Assembly: GCF_010093045.1 (NCBI RefSeq)
Contig: NZ_CP048115.1
Span: 1,116,001 to 1,180,000 of the forward strand
Reading direction: 5' to 3'
Length of the DNA: 64,000 nucleotides
Source of the DNA: Mucilaginibacter sp. 14171R-50
GTDB lineage: Bacteria; Bacteroidota; Bacteroidia; Sphingobacteriales; Sphingobacteriaceae
This document shows, one piece after another, positions 49,783 through 58,905 of this stretch. A model generated the notes under the pieces. That model saw only the letters and a list, made by a program, of their open reading frames with translations. It did not search any database and was not told the origin of the DNA. Each line of letters starts with the position of its first letter. Position 1 is the stretch's first letter. Made by a program: the position numbers and the translations under genes.

Positions 49783-51117
49783 CTAAAACAACTCCACCAA
49801 TCGCTCAAACGCCATTCCGCGCGACCCTTTGATCAGGATAGTGGCATTTGTTATAGGATTTTGTTTTATGCCAATGATAGCGTCCTCGGCTGTAAGATAG
49901 AAGCTGGTGTTTAGCAGATTGCTGTTTTGCACTTCCGACTGCTGGCTCGAAAAATCCTTTCCAATAAATATCCGCTCATCAACATGCGCGCCCATTGCTT
50001 TTCGGATAACCGAGGTATGTTCCGCAGCGGATTCCAGGCCCATTTCAAACATGTCGCCCAGTATCATCACTTTACGCTCCGCCTTCACTTTATCCATGTT
50101 GTCAATAGCCACAAACATACTGCTTGGGTTTGCGTTGTAAAAATCGCAAATAAGGGTGTTGGTAGCTGTTTGCATGATCTGCGAGCGGTTGTTTTTTGGC
50201 TGGTAGCCTTCTATTCCCTGGTTGATCTCATCAGAATTTAAACCAAAAAAAGACCCTATACAAATGGCTGCCAATATATTGTCAAGGTTGTACGAGCCTG
50301 TTAATCGCGACTTTACGTTGTATGATAAGCTGTTCTTATTGTGCCATTTTAAACTCAGGAAAGGAGCGTTATCCAGCAGCTTACCGCTTATCAAATTATG
50401 CGGATCGCTGTTTTTGCCATAGTAAACCACGTTGTTTAAGCCTCGTGCCTCCTGCATCTCCCGCAAAACCTTATCGTCGCTATTTATAAAAGCCACTTTC
50501 TCACTTTCGGACTTAGCTAAATAATCATATAATTCTCCCTTGCCTTTTTTTACCCCCTCAACACCGCCAAAGCCTTCCAGATGGGCCTTGCCAACATTGG
50601 TTATCAGGCCGTGCGTGGGCTGCGCTATAGTGCAAAGCAGCGCGATCTCCTTTTGGTGATTGGCGCCCATTTCTATCACAGCCATCTCGTGCGAGCTATC
50701 AACAGTAAGGATGGTAAGCGGTACCCCGATATGGTTATTAAGGTTGCCCTGTGTTGCCAGCGTTTTAAAACGCTGCGCCAGCACAGCATTGATCAGTTCC
50801 TTGGTGGTGGTTTTGCCATTAGTGCCGGTAAGCCCTATAACAGGGATATTTAACTGACGGCGGTGGTGCCTTGCAAGGTCCTGTAAGGCAGTTAACACGT
50901 CTTCAACCAGTAAAAATTTGTCGCCTGTCGCATAGACCAGGTTGTCAATAATCGCGTATGCTGCACCCGCCTCAACTGCTTTTTGGGCAAATGTGTTGGC
51001 ATCAAACTTATCACCTTTTAATGCAAAAAATAAACTGCCCGGCGTTATTTTACGGGTATCGGTACTAATAACCGGGTGCTGCAGGTATAGTTGATACAAG
51101 TGTTCGATGGTGATCAT
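49783..51117 (-). CDS. murF: UDP-N-acetylmuramoyl-tripeptide--D-alanyl-D-alanine ligase
   Basis: 444 residues from the ATG at 51117. The last cytoplasmic ligase of peptidoglycan precursor synthesis; adds D-Ala-D-Ala. The Mur ligase P-loop is GLTGTNGKTTTKELI (near 105), with the central NNHIGVPLTIL and EMGANHQKEI motifs and the C-terminal DFYNANPSSM of MurF. No other mur genes are near, so it lies outside the usual dcw cluster. The recQ gene lies 26 bp upstream on the same strand. Confidence 0.96.
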   Translation of the reverse strand: MITIEHLYQLYLQHPVISTDTRKITPGSLFFALKGDKFDANTFAQKAVEAGAAYAIIDNLVYATGDKFLLVEDVLTALQDLARHHRRQLNIPVIGLTGTNGKTTTKELINAVLAQRFKTLATQGNLNNHIGVPLTILTVDSSHEMAVIEMGANHQKEIALLCTIAQPTHGLITNVGKAHLEGFGGVEGVKKGKGELYDYLAKSESEKVAFINSDDKVLREMQEARGLNNVVYYGKNSDPHNLISGKLLDNAPFLSLKWHNKNSLSYNVKSRLTGSYNLDNILAAICIGSFFGLNSDEINQGIEGYQPKNNRSQIMQTATNTLICDFYNANPSSMFVAIDNMDKVKAERKVMILGDMFEMGLESAAEHTSVIRKAMGAHVDERIFIGKDFSSQQSEVQNSNLLNTSFYLTAEDAIIGIKQNPITNATILIKGSRGMAFERLVELF

Positions 51118-51143
51118 ATAAAACAAATATAATATATATGCTT

Positions 51144-53297
51144 TTAGCCTTCGGCTTTCTGCTTAAAATCCATCCAGGCAATAACGGCCTTTATTTCGCC
51201 GTACGTATAAGCTTCGCCCAATATTTCTTTTAAGGGCGAAAGCGTTTCGCTGCCGTAACTTTCAACCGCGTCTTTTATGGCAGGTATCTTGGTTTCATTA
51301 ACAAATTCGCGCACATCCAGTTCTCCGGTTTGTACAAAACGGCTTAAATGACCTTCGATGGTGGTGGGCGATAAGCCCCGTTTACCGGCTATTTCTGCAA
51401 CGGTTTTGCCTGACTTGTACAATTCAAAGGTTACCTTAAAAGTGTCGGAGGGTTTACCAGGTTTCGTTTTAGACTTGCGCTCGTGTTTGACTGCTTTTTG
51501 AGCTATGCGCGATTTTAAACCCTTCTCCCGGCTATAACTATTGACAATAGCCAAAAATTCGCGGCCGTATTTGGCCAGCTTTACATCCCCGAAACCGGAT
51601 ATAAGCCGTAGCTCATCCATTTTCTGCGGCAGGTAGGTGGCTACTTCCAACAGGGTAGCATCTGATAAAATAATATATGCCGGCAGGTTTTCACCAAGGG
51701 CAATCTCCTGGCGCTTTTTACGCAGGTTGGCAAGCAGTTCGGCTTCGTAACTTAATGCCTCCTGCTCCTGTTCGATAGTAGTTTCTGACGCTACCAGTTC
51801 AACCGTCAACTCTCCCATTAGCACGGCCTCACTTTTTGGCGTAAGCTGTATGGCCGAATACCCTTCCTCGCTGATGCGTAAAAACCCTTGCGCTATCAAT
51901 TCGCGCAGGTAGCGCTGCCAGTCGGCTTTGCTGATATCGGCGCCGGCGCCATAAGTTTTTAGCGCTTTATGATCTGGCCAGATCTTTTCACTCCTCGACC
52001 CACGCAGAAAATCTATCAGGTAGTTGGCCCCAAACCGTTCCTTTAACCGCGCTACTGCCGAAAGCGCCTTTTGGGCTATAAGCGTACCGTCGAACTTTAC
52101 AAACTCACTCAAACAAAAATCGCATGAGCCGCAGTTATCCGCGAACGGCTCATCAAAATAATGCATTAAAAACTGCCGACGGCAGGCATGTAACTGGCAA
52201 TAGTTGACCATATCGTCCAGCTTTTTTAGCATAATGGCGCTTTGCTGGGGGTTATTGTCTACGGTGGCAAACCCGCGAAGTTTAATGGCATCACCGGGCG
52301 AGTATAGCAGCAGCGCGTCTGAAGGTAAACCATCCCTTCCTGCGCGGCCGGTTTCCTGGTAGTAGCCTTCTATGTTTTTGGGCAGGTCCATATGCACCAC
52401 GTAGCGCACATTGCTTTTATTAATGCCCATGCCAAAGGCGATAGTTGCTACAATTATCTTTATTTCATCCTTCAGAAAAGCTTCCTGATTGCGGGCTTTT
52501 ACCTCGTTGCTTAGCCCTGCGTGGTATGCTGCCGCGGCATAACCTTCTTCTTTCAGGTCATCGGCCAGCGATTCTGTCGATTTTCGCGACAGGCAATAAA
52601 TAATACCTGAATCCTCTTTCCGCTCATTCAAAAAAGCAAGCAGTTGGTTAAAGCTTCTCTTTTTAGGGTTAACACGGTACGTTATGTTTTCGCGGTTGAA
52701 CGACGAGATAAAAACCGCGGGTTGGTGCAGGTTTAGCTTCTCTAAAATATCTTTTTGGGTGAGCTTATCGGCAGTAGCTGTTAAGGCAATTACCGGCACG
52801 CCCGGAAACTCTTTTTTTAACCCGGCCAGCATCAGGTACTCGGGCCGGAAATCGTGCCCCCATTGCGAAATGCAATGCGCCTCGTCAATGGCTATCTGTA
52901 CCACGTTAAGCGTTTTCAGGAAAGCCATCATGCGGTTATCGGCACCAAATAAACGTTCGGGCGCGATGTAAAGCAGCCTTATCTCATTGTTTTTTAATTG
53001 GATGGCAATATCCTTCTGCTCTTCGGTGCTTTGGCTGGAGTTTAGGAAAGCCGCCGGTATGCCAGTAAGGTTCAGGCTGTCTACCTGGTCCTTCATCAAG
53101 GCGATGAGCGGCGATATCACTATGGTCAGGCCATCCAGCAATACGGCGGGCAGCTGATAGCAAAGCGATTTACCGCCACCGGTTGGCATCAGTACTAAAG
53201 TGTCCTGCTTGCTTAAAACATTGTTTATTATAGCCTCCTGCGAAAGCCTGAACTGGTTGTATCCGAAATATTTTTGAAGGGCCTGTATGGGTGTCAT
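51144..53297 (-). CDS. recQ: ATP-dependent DNA helicase RecQ
   Basis: 717 residues from the ATG at 53297 (a TTG 15 bp upstream lies inside the -7-like box CACTTTTG and is rejected). 3'-to-5' helicase of recombination and repair. Walker A LMPTGGGKS, DEAH box AIDEAHCISQWGHD, motif VI QETGRAGRDG, the RecQ zinc site (C-HACR...CGSC-DFC), winged helix, then an HRDC domain (near 530-600) and a C-terminal helix-turn-helix of HTH_40 type (LYKSGKTVAEIAGKRGLSPT). Such an extra C-terminal HTH is common in Bacteroidota RecQ. Confidence 0.97.
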   Translation of the reverse strand: MTPIQALQKYFGYNQFRLSQEAIINNVLSKQDTLVLMPTGGGKSLCYQLPAVLLDGLTIVISPLIALMKDQVDSLNLTGIPAAFLNSSQSTEEQKDIAIQLKNNEIRLLYIAPERLFGADNRMMAFLKTLNVVQIAIDEAHCISQWGHDFRPEYLMLAGLKKEFPGVPVIALTATADKLTQKDILEKLNLHQPAVFISSFNRENITYRVNPKKRSFNQLLAFLNERKEDSGIIYCLSRKSTESLADDLKEEGYAAAAYHAGLSNEVKARNQEAFLKDEIKIIVATIAFGMGINKSNVRYVVHMDLPKNIEGYYQETGRAGRDGLPSDALLLYSPGDAIKLRGFATVDNNPQQSAIMLKKLDDMVNYCQLHACRRQFLMHYFDEPFADNCGSCDFCLSEFVKFDGTLIAQKALSAVARLKERFGANYLIDFLRGSRSEKIWPDHKALKTYGAGADISKADWQRYLRELIAQGFLRISEEGYSAIQLTPKSEAVLMGELTVELVASETTIEQEQEALSYEAELLANLRKKRQEIALGENLPAYIILSDATLLEVATYLPQKMDELRLISGFGDVKLAKYGREFLAIVNSYSREKGLKSRIAQKAVKHERKSKTKPGKPSDTFKVTFELYKSGKTVAEIAGKRGLSPTTIEGHLSRFVQTGELDVREFVNETKIPAIKDAVESYGSETLSPLKEILGEAYTYGEIKAVIAWMDFKQKAEG

Positions 53298-53398
53298 TAC
53301 GCTGTATTGCAAAAGTGCAGATTTGAATTAATAGCCTGATGATGAAACGTCAAAAAAATATATTTAGATTAGCCTTTACTGATCTAAGCATTTTATCC

Positions 53399-55900
53399 AT
53401 GTTAAAAAGACTATTCGTTATAGTAATTATCGCGCTTTGCTGCCAAAGCGTTTCGGCACAGCATATACAATCGCCCGCCGAGTTTTTGGGCTACCGGGCC
53501 GGCGAAAAATTTACGCCCCATTACCGGGTGGTAGAATATTTTAAATACGTTTCGGGCGTTGCCGGTAATGTGAAGCTGCAGCAATTTGGCATCACCAACG
53601 AGGGCCGGCCGCTTATAGCCATGTTCATTGCATCTGATGATAATATTAAACGGCTGGAAGAGATACGCCAGAACAACCTGCGCCTTGCCGGGATGGAAAA
53701 CGGGACTATCATGCCCAACCAACCCGCGATAACCTGGCTAAGTTATAATGTACACGGTAATGAGCCGGCATCAAGCGAAGCCGCCATGTGGACTTTGTTT
53801 GACCTTGTTGACCCTGCCAACACCGCAACTAAAGAGTGGTTAAAAAACAGCGTGGTGGTTATAGATCCGTGCCTTAACCCGGATGGGCGCGACCGTTATA
53901 CCAATTTTTATAACTCGGTACGCGGTATGTTGCCCGATGCCAGCCCCACCTCGCGCGAGCACCTGGAACCCTGGCCGGGCGGACGTGTGAACCATTATTA
54001 CTTTGATCTTAACCGCGACTGGGCGTGGCAGGCACAAAAGGAAACACAGGCGCGCGTGGCCCTGTTTAACCGGTGGCTGCCCCAGGTGCATGTTGACTTT
54101 CATGAGCAGGGATATAATAACCCGTATTATTTTGCACCCGCAGCCGAGCCTTATCATAAGGATATAACCCAGTGGCAGCGAGATTTTCAGGTCACTATTG
54201 GGAAAAATAATGCCAGGCATTTTGACGAAAACGGGTGGATGTATTTTACCAAACAGGAATTTGACCTGCTCTATCCATCGTATGGCGATACCTATCCGTT
54301 ATACAGCGGTTCGATAGGGATGACTTACGAACAGGGGGGTATAGGCGCCGGCCTGGCCGTTGTTACCCGTAATGGCGATACACTTACCTTGGCGCAGCGG
54401 ATAGCACACCACCGTACTACCGGGTTAAGTACGGTTGAAATAGTATCGCAAAACGCAACAAAGGTGGTAGATGAGTTTAAAAAGTTTTACGATAACAGCC
54501 GCCAAAACCCGCCTGGCGTGTATAAAACCTACGTGATTAAAAACGACAATAACGAGAAGGTGAACGAGATGGCTAAGATGTTCGCCCGCAACGGGATACA
54601 GTATGGTTATGGTTTAAACAATAAGTCAATAACCGGGTATAATTATTTTACCGGAGCAACCGAGCAGTATACTGTAAACCCCAATGATTTGGTGGTGAAC
54701 GCCTATCAGCCAAAATCGGTATTGCTGCATGTGCTTTTGGAGCCTAAAACCTTTATCCCCGATTCGGCTACGTACGATATTACCGCATGGGCGCTGCCTT
54801 ATGCCTATGGGTTGAAAGCCTACGGTATAAAAGAATCGTATAAGCCGTCGGCAAGCAGCTGGAGTGTACCCAAGCCGCAGCCGATTACCAACACCAGAGC
54901 ATATGCTTATGTTTCGGCGTGGCAGTCAATTGCCGATGTAAGGTTCCTTTCGGCGCTGCTTAAGAAAAAAATTAAGGTACGCTACGCCGAAATCCCTTTT
55001 GAGGCAGCAGGTAAAAAATTTACGGCCGGGTCGTTATTAATAACCCGTGCAGGCAACGAGAAGATTGATTTTGACCGGGTGGTTACCCAAACCGCCGCTG
55101 ATATGGGCCACGAAATTACGCCGCTATCGTCGGGCTTTGTTGATAAAGGGTCGGATATTGGGTCGGATGATGTACGCTTTATACGCCAGCCGCGCGTAGC
55201 GCTGGTTTCCGGCGATGGTATCAACTCGGAAGCGATGGGCGAGGTATGGCACTTTTTTGAGCAGCAAATAGGTTATCCGGTTAGCCTGATCAGGTACCAG
55301 GACATCAACCGTATAAAACTTAACGATTTTGATGTGATCGTTATGCCCGACGGAAGGTATAACGACCTGTCTTCAGACAATTTGCAGAGCTGGATACGGG
55401 ATGGCGGCAAACTGATAGCTATAGAAAACGCCGTTGCCGCTCTGGTTGAGAAAAAGGGATTTAACATCAAGAAGAAGGAAAACAAAAAAGACGATAAGGT
55501 GGATGCGAAATCCAAACCGGTCATAAAAATATATGCTGACCGTAACCGGGATGCCATCCGCTCGAGCATTCCGGGCGCTATATTTAAGCTAAATATGGAT
55601 AATACACACCCGCTTGCATTTGGTTTCCCCAATTATTACTACTCATTAAAGCTTAGCGATGATATTTACGAACTGCTTGGCGAAGACGACTGGAACGTTG
55701 GCACAATCGAAAAAAATAGTTACGTGGCCGGCTTTGCTGGCGTGCAATCTAAACAGAAGCTAAACAGCGGCCTGTTGCTTGGTGTGCAATCTTTAGGTCG
55801 TGGTTCGGTTGTTTATCTTGTGGACGACCCCTTGTTCCGCAGTTTCTGGGAAAATGGTAAATTGTTGTTTAGCAATGCCGTGTTTATGGTAGGGCAGTAA
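53399..55900 (+). CDS. M14-family zinc carboxypeptidase-like secreted protein
   Basis: 833 residues from the ATG at 53399, which begins a clean signal peptide (MLKRLFVIVIIALCCQSVSA); a frame start 60 bp earlier would bury it. Zinc ligands H119 and E122 in NVHGNEPASSE and a histidine near 231 in VHVDFHEQG. The catalytic region ends near 380; the C-terminal half (about 400-833) is an unrecognised beta-rich domain plus a flavodoxin/GATase-like segment (RVALVSGDGINSEAMGEVWH, DVIVMPDGRYNDL). Exported peptidase of unclear substrate. Divergent from recQ. Confidence 0.9.
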   Translation: MLKRLFVIVIIALCCQSVSAQHIQSPAEFLGYRAGEKFTPHYRVVEYFKYVSGVAGNVKLQQFGITNEGRPLIAMFIASDDNIKRLEEIRQNNLRLAGMENGTIMPNQPAITWLSYNVHGNEPASSEAAMWTLFDLVDPANTATKEWLKNSVVVIDPCLNPDGRDRYTNFYNSVRGMLPDASPTSREHLEPWPGGRVNHYYFDLNRDWAWQAQKETQARVALFNRWLPQVHVDFHEQGYNNPYYFAPAAEPYHKDITQWQRDFQVTIGKNNARHFDENGWMYFTKQEFDLLYPSYGDTYPLYSGSIGMTYEQGGIGAGLAVVTRNGDTLTLAQRIAHHRTTGLSTVEIVSQNATKVVDEFKKFYDNSRQNPPGVYKTYVIKNDNNEKVNEMAKMFARNGIQYGYGLNNKSITGYNYFTGATEQYTVNPNDLVVNAYQPKSVLLHVLLEPKTFIPDSATYDITAWALPYAYGLKAYGIKESYKPSASSWSVPKPQPITNTRAYAYVSAWQSIADVRFLSALLKKKIKVRYAEIPFEAAGKKFTAGSLLITRAGNEKIDFDRVVTQTAADMGHEITPLSSGFVDKGSDIGSDDVRFIRQPRVALVSGDGINSEAMGEVWHFFEQQIGYPVSLIRYQDINRIKLNDFDVIVMPDGRYNDLSSDNLQSWIRDGGKLIAIENAVAALVEKKGFNIKKKENKKDDKVDAKSKPVIKIYADRNRDAIRSSIPGAIFKLNMDNTHPLAFGFPNYYYSLKLSDDIYELLGEDDWNVGTIEKNSYVAGFAGVQSKQKLNSGLLLGVQSLGRGSVVYLVDDPLFRSFWENGKLLFSNAVFMVGQ

Positions 55901-55949
55901 GAAAGGGAGGCAAGAACATTAGAATCAGGAATCAAGACTTTAAAGCGTT

Positions 55950-55982
55950 AAAAAAGCCACCTTATTATAAGGTGGCTTTTTT
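55950..55982. terminator. Bidirectional terminator between the M14 gene and the convergent barrel gene
   Basis: Perfect stem AAAAAAGCCACCTTA with its complement around a 3-nt loop. Further out lie CAAGA/TCTTG-rich sequences on both sides, as at 13313-13358. Confidence 0.88.
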
Positions 55983-56016
55983 GGTCTTGACTCTTATGTC
56001 TTGATTTCGTGAATCT

Positions 56017-58467
56017 CTAATTACCGCTTTTAACCCTGCCTTTTTCATCTTCGGCGCCGGTTCTGTGCTGGCGGGCTTTTATTTTGCTGTTGCCAAAGTT
56101 GTAGGTAAAGGTTATTCGCGCCAGCCGGGTTTCGTTCTTTTGTACCAGGTTAAGGTTTGTACTGGTATAATTAGTGGCTACCCTGTTTTTGCGTGTATCA
56201 AATATATCTGATACGGCTAATTTGATGTTCATTTTCTTTTTATAGAAAGAATGGCTTACCCCGGCATCAACGGAGTATTGCGGTTTGATCTTAAATATGC
56301 TATAGCTTACCGCTGATTGATAAAAGGCTGATACCTCAAATTTGTATCCGGGGACAATGAATGTTTGGGTGGTACGGCCCTGAAAAGCGGCCTGCCCATT
56401 GTTAAGCGTGCCGCCAAACAACCCTGCCGACTTAAACTTTTGATAAAACCCGGTAACATCTACGTTTCCTGTCCACCATTTGGCAATGGTATAAGGGGTG
56501 TTGATATTAATGTTATAGTTGTTTTGTGTCTGCAGGTTTTCGTTTGTCTGGAATGTCGCCTTTTTTACTGTATCGGTGTATAATACATCCACGCTCGCGT
56601 CAGTAGTGTGGCTATAGCCCAAAGTAACGTTAATAGTTTTATTGTAGGTGTAATTAAGCTCGAATGAGTTGGTGTATTGCGGCTTAAGGAAAGGATTTCC
56701 TTTTTCATAGGTGTACTGGTCAAGGTAGTACACAAATGGGTTCAGGTTGTCGTAATTCGGTCTGTCTATACGCCTGCTGAAGTTAAACCCTAATTCGTGT
56801 TTGGCCGACAGCGTTTGATTAACGAATAAGCTGGGGAAGAAATCGAGGTATGACCGGTGCACTACCTGGCTATTGGTTATCAGGTTACCTGTTGATACAG
56901 TATTTTCTGCACGTAAACCCACCTGCACAGATGTGTTCTTAAACGTTTGCCCCAGGTTTACATAAGCCGCGCTCACCCTTTCGTCATAAATAAAGCGGTT
57001 AGTGCGCGAAACATCGTTTATAAATGTACCACCCTTCTCAATTTCGGCACGCAGGTCGTTATCGGTTTTTACCGAGCTTGCCTTCACTCCGGCTTCCAGT
57101 TTTAAGTTTTTATTAATAGGATAGGTATAATCGGCCTTGCCGGTGTATATGGTGATGTTTGAAGGTGTTTGATTACGTAAAAATAAAGCCGGGTGCTGTA
57201 CGCTGCCATCGGGCAGGAAAAAGTATGTATCGTTATTGGCAAATGAGTTGTTTTTGAATTTTGAGTAATCCAGGTCTATACTCAATTCCTGGCCGTTAGT
57301 ATCTATAACCAGCTTGTCATTCAGGTTTATAGCAATGTTACGGTAAGTTTGGTTAATGGTTGAGGGCGTATGTTGTACCGAATCTAAAACAACCGGTGTT
57401 GACCCGATATTGGTAACGCTTTTGTTGTTATTATATTCGTTAGTGTAATCGCCGCTTACAACAAAACCTAAGGTGTTTTTAGCCGAAGTGGTGTAATCGG
57501 CCCCTACACGGTAATTATTATAATGTACCGTTCTTTTCATAAGTGTGTTTTGCATAAAATAAGTTGTGGTTGGCCCGCTCACCACGGTGCGGTTAATGTC
57601 AATTACATTCTGACGGGTCACATCACCACGACTAAGCGTGCCAAATACATTCAGGTTGCCAACTTTATGGTTCAGGTTAAGACTGGTGTTATCTCTAAAG
57701 TTTTTGCCATATGCAGCGCCGGCCGTTATACTGCCGTTTGTGCCGCTTTGCTTGTTCTTTTTTAATTTGATGTTGATGATACCCGAATTGCCCGAAGCAT
57801 CGTATTTTGCAGAAGGGTTGGTGATGATCTCTATAGATTGTATCGTCGTGCCATCGGTAGACCGCAGTAAGGCCGCCAATTGTGTTGACGACAGGTACGT
57901 AAGCTTATCATTTATCATCACGGTAACGCCCTGTTTGCCCTTCAGGGTTATATTGTCGTCTTTATCAATAGTAACTCCAGGGGCGCGTTCCAATATCTCT
58001 AAGGCAGAGTTACCCGCGGCAAGCACGCTATTCTCTACGTTCATCACCGTGCGGTCGAGCTTGCGCTCAATAAGGGGTTTTGATGAAGTTACGGTTACGC
58101 CTTGCAGGCTACGGCTGTTTTGCTCCATTTTTAGTAAGGGCGCACTAACCTGCGTTTGGTCGGCCGTTACCTCGAATGCCGGGCTAAAAGCCGGGTGGTA
58201 GCCAACGTTTGTTGCCTTAACAATATACTTGCCCGGCATGATATGATCTATTACATAGTTACCGGCATCGTTTGTAAGCGTGCCTTTAACTACCGCTGAA
58301 TCTTTGGCCCTTAACAAGGTTATTGTAGCGTAATCCACAGGTTTTGCCTGCTCGTTCTGTAACGTGCCCGCTACGCTGGCGGTTGGCCTGGCTTGTTGTG
58401 CATTTACGGTAGCGGCGGATAATAGCAGGAGCAGGAGATATAGTATTTTAATAGTTTGTTGTTTCAT
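56017..58467 (-). CDS. TonB-dependent-receptor-like outer membrane protein (OMP_b-brl_3)
   Basis: 816 residues with a signal peptide ending ATVNAQ. CarboxypepD-regulatory-like domain (about 30-115), then the plug-like part (LDRTVMNVENSVLAAGNSAL, ITLKGKQGVTVMINDKLTYL, ENITNPSAKYDASGNSGIIN-type segment at about 215-235) and a long outer-membrane barrel (about 270-790) of the OMP_b-brl_3 group. The C-terminus is short and basic. Lacks an obvious SusC C-terminal feature and any adjacent SusD, so the substrate is unknown. Transcribed alone; the leader carries the hairpin at 58498-58514. Confidence 0.9.
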   Translation of the reverse strand: MKQQTIKILYLLLLLLSAATVNAQQARPTASVAGTLQNEQAKPVDYATITLLRAKDSAVVKGTLTNDAGNYVIDHIMPGKYIVKATNVGYHPAFSPAFEVTADQTQVSAPLLKMEQNSRSLQGVTVTSSKPLIERKLDRTVMNVENSVLAAGNSALEILERAPGVTIDKDDNITLKGKQGVTVMINDKLTYLSSTQLAALLRSTDGTTIQSIEIITNPSAKYDASGNSGIINIKLKKNKQSGTNGSITAGAAYGKNFRDNTSLNLNHKVGNLNVFGTLSRGDVTRQNVIDINRTVVSGPTTTYFMQNTLMKRTVHYNNYRVGADYTTSAKNTLGFVVSGDYTNEYNNNKSVTNIGSTPVVLDSVQHTPSTINQTYRNIAINLNDKLVIDTNGQELSIDLDYSKFKNNSFANNDTYFFLPDGSVQHPALFLRNQTPSNITIYTGKADYTYPINKNLKLEAGVKASSVKTDNDLRAEIEKGGTFINDVSRTNRFIYDERVSAAYVNLGQTFKNTSVQVGLRAENTVSTGNLITNSQVVHRSYLDFFPSLFVNQTLSAKHELGFNFSRRIDRPNYDNLNPFVYYLDQYTYEKGNPFLKPQYTNSFELNYTYNKTINVTLGYSHTTDASVDVLYTDTVKKATFQTNENLQTQNNYNININTPYTIAKWWTGNVDVTGFYQKFKSAGLFGGTLNNGQAAFQGRTTQTFIVPGYKFEVSAFYQSAVSYSIFKIKPQYSVDAGVSHSFYKKKMNIKLAVSDIFDTRKNRVATNYTSTNLNLVQKNETRLARITFTYNFGNSKIKARQHRTGAEDEKGRVKSGN

Positions 58468-58497
58468 GAATAAAAAATTTAGGCAATAAAAGCCCCG

Positions 58498-58521
58498 CGA
58501 AGGATATGCCTTCGTTTTTTT
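58498..58521 (+). other. Hairpin with T run, in the leader of the barrel gene but oriented against it
   Basis: CGAAGG/CCTTCG with a 5-nt loop and seven T on the plus strand, terminator-like for a transcript running rightward. Only the antisense strand of the barrel gene lies upstream of it. On the minus strand it is a 5'-UTR stem-loop. The rest of 58468-58692 shows nothing I can name. Confidence 0.5.
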
Positions 58522-58692
58522 GGGTTGGATAAAAATTAGTTTGTGTGGCGGTTATCCGCGCAGGTTAGATGGTAGCTGGTGTAAGTATTTGCATAGGTAT
58601 ATGGTTTATGTGGTATGCCGGCCGTGTAACAGGCATGTGATTTTCGTTTTATATTAAGATGGCAAACTGCAGTAAAAGGTTACACAAAATTT

Positions 58693-58905
58693 TCAATTTG
58701 TGATATTGGGGAAAAGCATATCTGCAATATCCTTATATATAAAGTATTGCGTTGCAACACTATCGGCCGGGCGCGAGCTATGCTTAGTTAAGGCAGCTTT
58801 ACTTTTGCCCGGTGCAATTGCATTTTGATGCCGCGTTGAATTATAAAACGGTAATATAAGCCCGCTAAATAATAGCAGGCTTATATATTTTATAATGGGT
58901 TTCAT
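58693..58905 (-). CDS. Small exported hypothetical protein
   Basis: 70 residues with a hydrophobic N-terminal segment (KYISLLLFSGLILPFY) typical of a signal or anchor, then a basic, polar tail. Not recognised. Its ATG shares a base with the stop codon of the PspC-domain gene (TAATG), so it is translated by coupling, which makes it likely real despite its size. Third gene of the PadR-PspC unit. Function unknown. Confidence 0.65.
   Translation of the reverse strand: MKPIIKYISLLLFSGLILPFYNSTRHQNAIAPGKSKAALTKHSSRPADSVATQYFIYKDIADMLFPNITN

Noticed and set aside
57638..58201. 187-codon plus-strand ORF within the barrel gene
   Set aside because: Shadow of the barrel gene; composition of hydrophobic runs follows from the opposite strand. 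Kept only as a reason to test antisense transcription.
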